9,958 bases of DNA, taken from positions 1 through 9,958 of the forward strand of contig DATGUA010000021.1 in NCBI GenBank assembly GCA_035301545.1. The letters run 5' to 3'. Under the pieces are notes generated by a model. It saw nothing but the letters and a program-made list of their open reading frames with translations, did not search any database and was not told where the DNA came from. This document shows, in pieces, positions 1-6,294 of the stretch (position 1 is its first letter; each line of letters opens with the position of its first letter). The DNA is from DATGUA01 sp035301545. Its GTDB lineage: Bacteria; Bacillota; Clostridia; Tissierellales; Tissierellaceae. Both the position numbers and the translations under genes were made by a program.

Positions 1-33
1 TATATAATAACAGTATCATAACTTGTCTAATCC

Positions 34-50
34 TTGTGTTTTATACACAA
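34..50. promoter_or_regulatory. Inverted repeat over the pgs -35 box, possible operator
   Basis: TTGTGT (34-39) and ACACAA (45-50) are perfect inverted arms around a 5-base centre. The left arm is the -35 box itself and the right arm lies in the promoter spacer, so a dimeric regulator bound here would block or modulate RNA polymerase. The half-sites vaguely resemble those of Rex or Crp/Fnr regulators, but the centre spacing matches neither consensus cleanly, so I do not name the regulator. Confidence 0.35.
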
Positions 51-61
51 TTTGATATAAT
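34..61 (+). promoter_or_regulatory. Sigma-A type promoter of the pgs operon
   Basis: The -35 box is TTGTGT at 34-39. After a 16-base spacer comes a perfect -10 box TATAAT at 56-61, preceded by TG at 53-54, which makes an extended -10 (TGATATAAT). Transcription would start near position 68, leaving a leader of about 80 bases before pgsB. No other good promoter is visible between here and 4681, so this promoter probably drives the whole PGA operon. Assignment is by consensus match only. Confidence 0.65.
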
Positions 62-65
62 TTAA

Positions 66-92
66 ATATGTTTTGTGGGTTCAAAAACATAT
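66..92 (+). other. Leader hairpin upstream of pgsB
   Basis: Arms at 66-74 (ATATGTTTT) and 84-92 (AAAACATAT) pair perfectly over 9 bp with a 9-base loop. The structure lies at the very 5' end of the predicted transcript. It is AT-rich and only a short, interrupted T stretch follows, so it is a poor terminator. It may stabilise the 5' end of the mRNA or may be chance in such AT-rich DNA. Confidence 0.25.
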
Positions 93-147
93 ATTTTAAT
101 ATACCTTAATTGATTATCTAAGGATCCAATAGGGGCAAAGGAGAGAA

Positions 148-1365
148 ATGATGGAAATTACAATAGTTACATTACTTCTATTATTACTAATTATAATAGG
201 GGTTAGAGAACAAAAGAAAAATGAGAAGAATATAAAAAAGATACCATTGAGAGTAAATGTAAATGGTATAAGAGGAAAATCTACTATTACTAGAATGATA
301 AGTGCTGTTTTAGCTGAAGCAGGTTATGAAAATATTGGTAAGACAACTGGAACTGCTCCAAGAATGATTTATGGTAAAAATAAAACAGAAAGAGAAATTT
401 TAAGAAAGCCAAGAGGAGTAACTATAAGTGAGCAATTATCAGTAATAGACGAAGCAGCAAAAAGAAATGTAGATTCTCTAGTTTGTGAATGTATGGCTGT
501 TCATCCTGAATATCAAAAAGTTTATCAAGAAAAAATGATTAAAGCAAATATTGGGGTTATTGTAAATGTTTTAGAGGACCATTTAGAAGAAATGGGACCT
601 ACTACGGATCAAATTGCACAAGCTTTTACCACTACAATTCCTTATAATGGTAAATTAATAATCTCTGAAGGTGAATATACAAATTATTTTAAAAAGATTG
701 CAAAAGAAAGAAATACAGAAGTATATGTGGCAGATGAAAATCAAATACCTAGAGGATTTTTGGACAAGTTTGAATATGTAGTATTTCCAAATAATATAGC
801 AATACCATTAGCATTTGCTAGAGCATTGGGAATAAATAAGAGAACTGCATTAAGGGGAATGTTAAATGCTAATCCGGATCCTGGAGCTTTAATAATAGAC
901 GATATAGATGTAGATGGGAAAAGTAGTATATTTGTAAACTCTTTTGCTGCTAACGATCCTAATTCTACTTTAGAAATCTGGAAAACATTACATGAAAATG
1001 ATTATCTAGAAAATGTAAAAAATAAGCCTCTAGTAATATTTAATAGTAGGGGAGACAGAGTTGATAGAACACAACAATTTGCAAAAGATTGTATTCCTTA
1101 TTTAGGAGAAGATATAGACTTACTGGTAATGGGAACGATAGTAGATCCAATACTAGAAGAGTATAATAAGGGAAGATTTAGGAATGTATCAACATTAATA
1201 GATTATGAAAATAAATCTGGATATGATGTGAAGGATAAGGTATATGAATTGATGGATGATAGACTAGTTTTTTGTATAGGAAACATTCATGCTGAAGGTG
1301 AAGTGTTTTTAGAGGCTATAAGTGAATGGGATTCAAATATATATAGACAAAATTCAAATATATAA
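148..1365 (+). CDS. pgsB: Poly-gamma-glutamate synthase PgsB/CapB
   Basis: This is the ATP-dependent amide ligase that polymerises glutamate through its gamma-carboxyl on the inner face of the membrane, together with PgsC and PgsA. The 405-residue length is close to the usual size of about 390-400. Residues 4-20 form an N-terminal membrane anchor. The family P-loop NGIRGKST is at 39-46 (Lys44, Ser45). Further Mur-ligase-like family motifs follow: GKTTGTAPR (64-72), CECMAVHPEYQ (113-123), NVLEDHLEEMGPT (140-152), NSFAANDPNST (264-274) and FNSRGDR (298-304). The start is the first of two adjacent ATGs, behind AAAGGAGA at 137-144; the second ATG (151) is also possible. It is first in the operon, with pgsC starting 18 bases after its stop. 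Identification is firm. Confidence 0.95.
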   Translation: MMEITIVTLLLLLLIIIGVREQKKNEKNIKKIPLRVNVNGIRGKSTITRMISAVLAEAGYENIGKTTGTAPRMIYGKNKTEREILRKPRGVTISEQLSVIDEAAKRNVDSLVCECMAVHPEYQKVYQEKMIKANIGVIVNVLEDHLEEMGPTTDQIAQAFTTTIPYNGKLIISEGEYTNYFKKIAKERNTEVYVADENQIPRGFLDKFEYVVFPNNIAIPLAFARALGINKRTALRGMLNANPDPGALIIDDIDVDGKSSIFVNSFAANDPNSTLEIWKTLHENDYLENVKNKPLVIFNSRGDRVDRTQQFAKDCIPYLGEDIDLLVMGTIVDPILEEYNKGRFRNVSTLIDYENKSGYDVKDKVYELMDDRLVFCIGNIHAEGEVFLEAISEWDSNIYRQNSNI

Positions 1366-1383
1366 ATAGTTAGGAGAGAAGAT

Positions 1384-1833
1384 ATGAATCTATCAGATTT
1401 TTACGTGTTTTTAACATTAGGAGTTGTAATAAGTTTATTAGTAGAAGAGTTTGTAGGTGTATCTACAGGAGGTATGATAGTCCCTGGGGTATTAGCATCT
1501 AATATGGGAAATTTAGATATATTAATATATATATTTTTATTAAGTTTTATAACATATTTCATTGTAGAAAAAGTACTTTCAAAACATATAATACTTTATG
1601 GAAAAAGGAAATTTACTTTTATGATTGTAGTAGCTATGTTACTTAAATTGGCAGGGGATCAATTGTATCCCTTATTACCTTTTGCTGCTGTAGGGTTTAG
1701 AGGAGTAGGGGCAATATCTCCAGCATTATTAGCTAATACTTACACTAAACAAGGATTAGAGTTTACAATTCCTGCAGCTTTAATATCAATGTTTGTAGTA
1801 TATATTATAATGAGTTTAATTTATTTAATTTAA
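1384..1833 (+). CDS. pgsC: Poly-gamma-glutamate biosynthesis membrane protein PgsC/CapC
   Basis: This is the integral membrane partner of PgsB, needed for PGA polymerisation and probably forming the membrane passage. The protein has 149 residues, the normal length for PgsC. Hydrophobic segments lie at about 5-20, 44-62, 78-94 and 128-149. The family-typical Gly/Pro-rich stretches VSTGGMIVPG (26-35) and FRGVGAISPALLANT (105-119) are present. The ribosome binding site AGGAGA (1372-1377) sits 6 bases before the ATG. Its TAA stop merges into the AAAGGAG of the next gene, so translation of pgsC and pgsA is probably coupled. The call rests on position and motifs and is firm. Confidence 0.93.
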   Translation: MNLSDFYVFLTLGVVISLLVEEFVGVSTGGMIVPGVLASNMGNLDILIYIFLLSFITYFIVEKVLSKHIILYGKRKFTFMIVVAMLLKLAGDQLYPLLPFAAVGFRGVGAISPALLANTYTKQGLEFTIPAALISMFVVYIIMSLIYLI

Positions 1834-1849
1834 AGGAGTTTAAAATAAT

Positions 1850-3010
1850 ATGAATTTTAGAGAAAAAGATAATACTCAAAAAACCAAATTAAAAGATAGA
1901 GCTATTATACTTATGAAAAGTAATAGGAAGATAAGTACTATTAATTTATTAATAGTAATAATTATATTTTTTGGTGTGTTTTTAGTAACTGGGAGAAATT
2001 TAGGTTTTACAGAAATAGGTAATAATGGATATGAAAGCTTAAAGGATAGTGGTGGGAAGATAACATTTACAGGAGATGTTTCGCCGAGTAGATATTTAAA
2101 AGAGGTTAGTGAAAAAAATGGACATGATATCTATTATAAAGATATAAAGAATATCTGGGAAGATTCAGATATATCTTTAATTAATTTAGAAGCATCAGCA
2201 TTAACTCAGGATCCAGAAGAAGTAGAATATATAAATGTTAATGAGTCTGAAGGCATTTATTTTGATGTGAATAAAGAAGATATAAAGGCTATAAAAGATT
2301 CTGGAATTAATTTAATTGGATACGCAAATAATCATAGTATGAGTTATGGGGTACAAGGAATGGAAGAATCTTTGAAGATCTTTCAAGATGAGGAAATTGA
2401 ATATATAGGGGCAGGAAAGGATATCTATGAAGCAATAGAACCTTATACTAAAGAAATAAATAAGGAAAAAGTAGGGATCATGGCTATATCAGATATTATT
2501 ATGAAAGGAACACGTGCTACAACAAATATACCTGGAATTAATGGGACAAGTTATATGCATAGAGATTATGAATTAGAAAAAATGATAAGAAAGAATGATT
2601 TTAATATTGTATATATACATTGGGGGACAGAATATGTTTTAAAACCAACTAAAGAAATTAAAGAATTAGGAAGAGAATTAATAGATATGGGTGTTGATTT
2701 AGTAGTTGGATCTCATCCTCATGTACTACTACCAGTAGAAAAATATAATGATGGAATGATCATTTATAGTATGGGTAATTTAGTTTTTGATCAAAAGACA
2801 GGCCGAACTACAGATTCAGCAATAGCTAATTTATATTTAGATGACAATGGGAAGTTTTTTGAATTTGTACCTATAGATATTCAAAATGGGATTCCTCATG
2901 TAACAGATAAGAAAAGAACTGTAAATCGTATATTTAAATCTTTAACAAAAGAATTAGATAAAGAAGATTATAAAATAGAAGACAATAAACTAATTATAAA
3001 TTTTGAATAG
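1850..3010 (+). CDS. pgsA: Poly-gamma-glutamate synthesis/export protein PgsA/CapA
   Basis: This is the third subunit of the PGA synthase complex, a metallophosphatase-fold protein anchored in the membrane with its main domain outside. Residues 31-48 form the single membrane anchor after a basic N-terminus. The calcineurin-like/CapA motifs follow in order: TGDV (74-77), NLEA (112-115), YANNH (158-162), HWGTEY (257-262), GSHPH (287-291) and YSMGNLVFDQ (306-315). The length of 386 residues is normal. The ribosome binding site AAAGGAG starts inside the pgsC stop codon, 11 bases before the ATG. The ggt gene starts 18 bases downstream. What PgsA does chemically is not settled in the family, although it is essential for polymer production in Bacillus. 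Confidence 0.94.
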   Translation: MNFREKDNTQKTKLKDRAIILMKSNRKISTINLLIVIIIFFGVFLVTGRNLGFTEIGNNGYESLKDSGGKITFTGDVSPSRYLKEVSEKNGHDIYYKDIKNIWEDSDISLINLEASALTQDPEEVEYINVNESEGIYFDVNKEDIKAIKDSGINLIGYANNHSMSYGVQGMEESLKIFQDEEIEYIGAGKDIYEAIEPYTKEINKEKVGIMAISDIIMKGTRATTNIPGINGTSYMHRDYELEKMIRKNDFNIVYIHWGTEYVLKPTKEIKELGRELIDMGVDLVVGSHPHVLLPVEKYNDGMIIYSMGNLVFDQKTGRTTDSAIANLYLDDNGKFFEFVPIDIQNGIPHVTDKKRTVNRIFKSLTKELDKEDYKIEDNKLIINFE

Positions 3011-3028
3011 TTTAGATAGGGGATAGTC

Positions 3029-4681
3029 ATGAATAACGATAGATTAAGAAATGTTTTAATAGGATTAAGTGTAGTTCTGATTTTAGGATTTGTCGTTGTA
3101 AAGAATTCTGATAAGATTTTTTCAAAAAAGTCTGCTGACAAAGGAAAAACAGAACCAAGAATAAATATCAATAATAATATAGGAGATGGAAATTCACAAT
3201 ATGGTGTTACTTCTGTAAATACTTTAGTATCAGAGGTAGGTATGAAAACTTTAGAAGATGGGGGAAATGCTGTAGATGCAGCAGTAGCTATGTCTTTTGC
3301 TTTAAATGTAATAGATCCACAAAATAGTGGTATAGGTGGCGGAGGAGGTATGTTAATAAAGGATGGTATAACAGATCAAAAAGTGTTTTACGATTACTAT
3401 ATATCATCTGGAGATGTAGAAACAGATGTTGATATAGGTATTCCAGGATTTTTAAAGGGAATGGAATTAATAAATGAAGAAATGGGAAATAAAAAATTAT
3501 CTGATTTAATACAATATGCTATAGATATAGGAGAAGAAGGAGTAGAAGTAACAAAAGGATATGAGGAAACTTTAAATGAATATGATCGTATCTTTTCCAT
3601 TCACCCGTCTTTTACTAAAGATGGTAGAGGTTTAGTAGAAGGAGATCTTTTATATCAACCAGAACTTATAGAAACATTAAAAGAAGTTAGAGATAATGGA
3701 GTTGATATATTTTATAATGGTGAACATGAAATATCTAAAAACTTTTTAGAATTAACAGGAATAAGTAAAGAATCATTAAATAATTATGAAGTTCATAAAT
3801 ATGACCCATTGGAAATAGATTATAGAGGTTATAAAGTAATGGCGCCACCTGCACCATTTTCAGGCTTGACCTTGTTACAAAGTTTATTAATTGAAGAAGA
3901 AGTTGACATTCCCAAACAGGATTTTGGAGATATAGATTATAATAATGATATGCAAGATATATTAGTATTGACAGGTAAAGAAGGAAGAGAAACTATAGCA
4001 GATCCAGAATTTACAGATATAAATTATGATGAAGAGCTAGATATAGATTATTTAATGGATAAGTTTGAAGAGGGTACTGAGGATGAAGAGGATTATGAAG
4101 ATCCAGAATCAGTAACAACAACAGCATTTTCTGTAATAGATAAAGATGGGACTATAGTATCTGCTACTAATACAATATCTAATTATTGGGGCTCATATAT
4201 TGTAAGTGATGGTATTATATATAATAATGCTATGAAAAATTTTACAACTGGGAAAAATAAATTTGAATATAATAAAAGACCTAAAACAGGAATTACACCA
4301 GTGATTATTACTAATGACAACTCTCATAAAGAGACATTAGGAACTAGTGGTGGGGCGAAAATACCAGCATATTTATTTAAAACAATAGTTAATACTAAAA
4401 AAGATGATATGGATGTTCAATTAGCTAATGATATGGAGAGAATGTATTATTTTAAAAGACAAATGTATTTTGAGGGTAATGCTCCAGAGTCTATAAATGA
4501 AAATGGAGTAGTAAATTTTGAAGATGATTATACTGAATATGATAGTTCAGATGCATGGGGTCAAATGACTGGATTAGAAATTAAAGATAATGGTGAAATA
4601 AAAGGTCATACAGATAAAAGAAGTTATTTTAATGGTGGAGCAGTTTATTATAATGGATCTGAAATAATATACAATGAATAG
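3029..4681 (+). CDS. ggt: Gamma-glutamyltransferase-like PGA hydrolase/transpeptidase (CapD/PgsD position)
   Basis: This is an Ntn-hydrolase of the gamma-glutamyltransferase family, 550 residues. Residues 8-24 form a signal anchor, so the enzyme should act outside the cell. The family motif DPQNSGIGGGGG is at 96-107. The self-cleavage site and nucleophile are TTAFSV at 364-369, with Thr364 as the new N-terminus of the small subunit. The oxyanion Gly-Gly is at 441-442 (TSGGAKI, 439-445). As last gene of pgsBCA it is in the place of capD/pgsD, whose products cleave PGA or attach it to peptidoglycan in Bacillus. By my alignment, the residues that bind free gamma-glutamyl groups in E. coli GGT are mostly changed, so polymer rather than glutathione is the likely substrate (inference). 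Residues 334-360 are extremely acidic. The start follows GATAGGGGA at 3015-3023. Confidence 0.88.
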   Translation: MNNDRLRNVLIGLSVVLILGFVVVKNSDKIFSKKSADKGKTEPRININNNIGDGNSQYGVTSVNTLVSEVGMKTLEDGGNAVDAAVAMSFALNVIDPQNSGIGGGGGMLIKDGITDQKVFYDYYISSGDVETDVDIGIPGFLKGMELINEEMGNKKLSDLIQYAIDIGEEGVEVTKGYEETLNEYDRIFSIHPSFTKDGRGLVEGDLLYQPELIETLKEVRDNGVDIFYNGEHEISKNFLELTGISKESLNNYEVHKYDPLEIDYRGYKVMAPPAPFSGLTLLQSLLIEEEVDIPKQDFGDIDYNNDMQDILVLTGKEGRETIADPEFTDINYDEELDIDYLMDKFEEGTEDEEDYEDPESVTTTAFSVIDKDGTIVSATNTISNYWGSYIVSDGIIYNNAMKNFTTGKNKFEYNKRPKTGITPVIITNDNSHKETLGTSGGAKIPAYLFKTIVNTKKDDMDVQLANDMERMYYFKRQMYFEGNAPESINENGVVNFEDDYTEYDSSDAWGQMTGLEIKDNGEIKGHTDKRSYFNGGAVYYNGSEIIYNE

Positions 4682-4725
4682 TTAGAATAAGATCTAAGTA
4701 TAAACAGCTATTAGGAGTGATATAT

Positions 4726-4947
4726 ATGAATATCAGGAAATTAATAGCACCTTTAATAATTATATCTTTTATAATAATATACTTTTTGTTAATGATTGTA
4801 GGTTTTATAAATATTTCAGCTCCTTTAGGATTAAGAATAATAATAATATTAATATATTTAATATTGATAGGAATTAGTATATCTGTATTAATATCAAGAA
4901 TTAAAGAATTAAGGAGTGATGAAAAAGATGATCTTAGTAAATACTGA
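4726..4947 (+). CDS. Small two-helix membrane protein, unknown function
   Basis: The protein has 73 residues. Two hydrophobic helices lie at about 7-30 and 36-57, joined by a short polar turn, and a charged tail (IKELRSDEKDDLSKY) should face the cytoplasm. I chose ATG 4726 because TAGGAG (4712-4717) sits 8 bases before it; a GTG at 4717 would lie inside that ribosome binding site. The gene follows ggt after 44 bases without a terminator, so it is probably co-transcribed with pgs. Its last 20 bases overlap the next gene, which points to coupled translation and perhaps a shared role. Its size and position resemble the tiny PgsE/CapE accessory subunit, but those have one helix and I see no sequence support for equating them. 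Confidence 0.75.
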   Translation: MNIRKLIAPLIIISFIIIYFLLMIVGFINISAPLGLRIIIILIYLILIGISISVLISRIKELRSDEKDDLSKY

Positions 4948-5239
4948 TTATATTACAGGAAAAGAATTAGAAATATTAGAATTAGTGAAAGGTAGTACAA
5001 TTCAAACTAAAAATTTAGGAAAAGACATAGGTCAGAGTTTAAAACATTTAGTAGGAGGAGAACTTTCCTCTTACAATGAAATGATGAATGAAGCTAGAGC
5101 ATTAGCAACTAAACGAATGGTTAAAGAAGCTGAAGCGTTAGGAGCAGATGGAGTAGTTAATATTAAATACGCTTCTTCAGCTGTAATGAGTGGTGCAGCA
5201 GAGGTAATAGTTTATGGTACAGCTGTAAAATTCATATAA
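4928..5239 (+). CDS. YbjQ/UPF0145 family protein
   Basis: The protein has 103 residues and belongs to the YbjQ (UPF0145, putative heavy-metal-binding) family, a small soluble alpha/beta protein that assembles into pentamers in solved structures. Its cellular role is not established. Family signatures are the N-terminal beta strand, VGGELSSYNEMMNEAR (42-57), LGADGVVNIKY (71-81) and the C-terminal GTAV (97-100). The start is placed at ATG 4928, 11 bases after TAAGGAG (4910-4916); the upstream GTG 4916 and ATG 4919 overlap or abut that site. It overlaps the preceding membrane-protein gene by 20 bases, and its ribosome binding site lies inside that gene. I think it works with the small membrane proteins on either side, but this is inference. 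Confidence 0.85.
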   Translation: MILVNTDYITGKELEILELVKGSTIQTKNLGKDIGQSLKHLVGGELSSYNEMMNEARALATKRMVKEAEALGADGVVNIKYASSAVMSGAAEVIVYGTAVKFI

Positions 5240-5247
5240 CATTTACA

Positions 5248-5448
5248 ATGCTAATAATATTATTGATCCATGCTTTACAAAGACCTAATGTTTTAAGTTA
5301 TAAAGATCTGGGGATTGGCAAGGGAATAATGGTACTATATGGATTAGATCAATTATCAAAGAAAGAATTTAAAATATATAAAGATAGATATTCTCCATAT
5401 GGAACTGTAACATCTTTATACCTGTGGGAAATTTCAAGTCGAGGATAG
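5248..5448 (+). other. Doubtful 66-codon open frame, possible gene remnant
   Basis: An ATG-initiated frame of 66 codons fills most of the 220-base gap between the YbjQ gene and the next membrane protein. Codon use looks like that of its neighbours, and the peptide ending TVTSLYLWEISSRG reads like protein sequence. However, there is no ribosome binding site before ATG 5248, and I recognise no family. It may be the decayed 3' part of a former gene or a chance open frame in AT-rich DNA. I list it so that the gap is described. Confidence 0.25.
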
Positions 5449-5459
5449 AGGTCGATACA

Positions 5460-5672
5460 ATGATTTTATTCAGATTGTTATTTTTACCTTTTATTATTAT
5501 TTGGAATATTTTAGGAATGTTTATGAGGTTGACAGGTGGATTAATAACTGCTATATTAGGGTTGATTTTCCTTATAATAGGAATCTTTATAAGTTTAACA
5601 GTAATAGGGGCTATTATAGGGATACCATTGATAATTCTAGGGTTATGGATAATATTAAGAGGATTGTTTTAG
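5460..5672 (+). CDS. Tiny hydrophobic membrane protein, unknown function
   Basis: This 70-residue, almost entirely hydrophobic protein has two segments, at about 5-22 and 27-66. The second is long and Gly/Ile-rich and could form a tight helical hairpin broken near the GAIIGIP stretch (50-56). The start is ATG 5460, 8 bases after GAGG (5448-5451); an in-frame upstream ATG at 5424 has no ribosome binding site and would add a polar extension. It lies last in the run of small genes after the PGA operon and before the promoter at 5702. I do not recognise the family. Small hydrophobic proteins of this type are common near YbjQ-like and envelope genes, but no function can be given. Confidence 0.65.
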   Translation: MILFRLLFLPFIIIWNILGMFMRLTGGLITAILGLIFLIIGIFISLTVIGAIIGIPLIILGLWIILRGLF

Positions 5673-5701
5673 TAAGATATAAGATTAAATGTATTTAAGC
5701 T

Positions 5702-5729
5702 TTGTAAAGAGAGCTAAGGATGATATAAT
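5702..5729 (+). promoter_or_regulatory. Extended -10 promoter for the secretion-ATPase-like/fprA pair
   Basis: The -35 box TTGTAA is at 5702-5707. After a 16-base spacer comes TATAAT at 5724-5729, with an upstream TG at 5721-5722. This is the same architecture as the pgs promoter (identical nine-base TGATATAAT and 16-base spacer). Transcription should start near 5736, giving a leader of about 25 bases that carries the strong AAAGGAGG (5745-5752) before the ATG at 5761. Confidence 0.65.
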
Positions 5730-5760
5730 AGTATCATAAATATTAAAGGAGGAAAATTTT

Positions 5761-6252
5761 ATGAATCCAATGATTAAAAGATTTGTAGATCAAGGTATGA
5801 TGACAGAAGAGCAAGGTGAGTTTATTGAGGAAGCTATAAAAAGAAAGGATTCTATAGTAGTGTCTGGTCATAGATCAGCAGGTATACGTCCACTTATGGC
5901 TTCTGTGATGGGGATAGCAAAGTCTAATTTTGAGAGCGTACAGGTTAAAGATTTTGACAGTCTTGAAAAAGAAGCTGAATTTTATCTGATTCCAGGATTA
6001 GATGGTGTAGATTTTGAAGGAATTGTATCAGAAGCTATAGCTAAAGAGGATGCAGCATTTATTTCTGTAAAAGAGCCAGAGCATCCAATTTCTATAATGA
6101 AAATTTTAAGACAGAACTTTAAAAAGGGTACTGGAATAGGTAAAAAAATTCAAACTATAGAATGTGTTAAAGTTGATGATGAACCAAAAGTGGTAAAAAT
6201 AACAGAAATGGTTTTAAATGAAAAAGGAAGAGTAGATAGACAAGACCAGTAA
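5761..6252 (+). CDS. Small secretion-ATPase-like protein with degenerate P-loop
   Basis: The 163-residue soluble protein has a layout like a trimmed VirB11/CpaF (type II/IV secretion, Tad pilus) ATPase domain. A helix (15-29) leads into strand SIVVSG (31-36), exactly where those ATPases have their Walker A loop. The loop here is GHRSAGIRP (36-44), lacking the GK[ST] needed to bind nucleotide. The C-terminal part, with IQTIECVKVDDEPKVVKITEM (130-150), resembles the end of the CpaF core, where a strand is followed by a basic turn and a TEI/TEM strand. It is much shorter than a working ATPase, and I see no Walker B or His box. It has its own promoter and strong ribosome binding site, and lies 42 bases before fprA. 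It is probably a non-catalytic regulator or scaffold. The family link is my judgement from pattern, with moderate certainty. Confidence 0.55.
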   Translation: MNPMIKRFVDQGMMTEEQGEFIEEAIKRKDSIVVSGHRSAGIRPLMASVMGIAKSNFESVQVKDFDSLEKEAEFYLIPGLDGVDFEGIVSEAIAKEDAAFISVKEPEHPISIMKILRQNFKKGTGIGKKIQTIECVKVDDEPKVVKITEMVLNEKGRVDRQDQ

Positions 6253-6294
6253 TTTCAGATTAAATCTTAATCAAAGATAGGGGGATTTCTGATA

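Noticed and set aside
1..33. End of an upstream gene or other feature at the left edge
   Set aside because: The stretch is short and AT-rich with no supported reading frame or structure.
66..97. Terminator or attenuator upstream of pgsB
   Set aside because: The hairpin has one GC pair, a 9-base loop and no uninterrupted T tract, so it is recorded only as a weak leader hairpin.
2968..3171. 67-codon minus-strand open frame across the pgsA/ggt junction
   Set aside because: It is antisense to two well-identified genes, has no ribosome binding site and matches no family.
3397..3600. 67-codon minus-strand open frame inside ggt
   Set aside because: It is a shadow of the ggt coding frame, with low-complexity Ser/Ile-rich translation.
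4682..4725. Terminator after the PGA operon
   Set aside because: No stem-loop followed by T residues can be found in the 44 bases after ggt.
5501..5698. 65-codon plus-strand open frame overlapping the tiny membrane protein
   Set aside because: It is out of frame with the well-started gene at 5460, has no ribosome binding site, and its translation is not protein-like.
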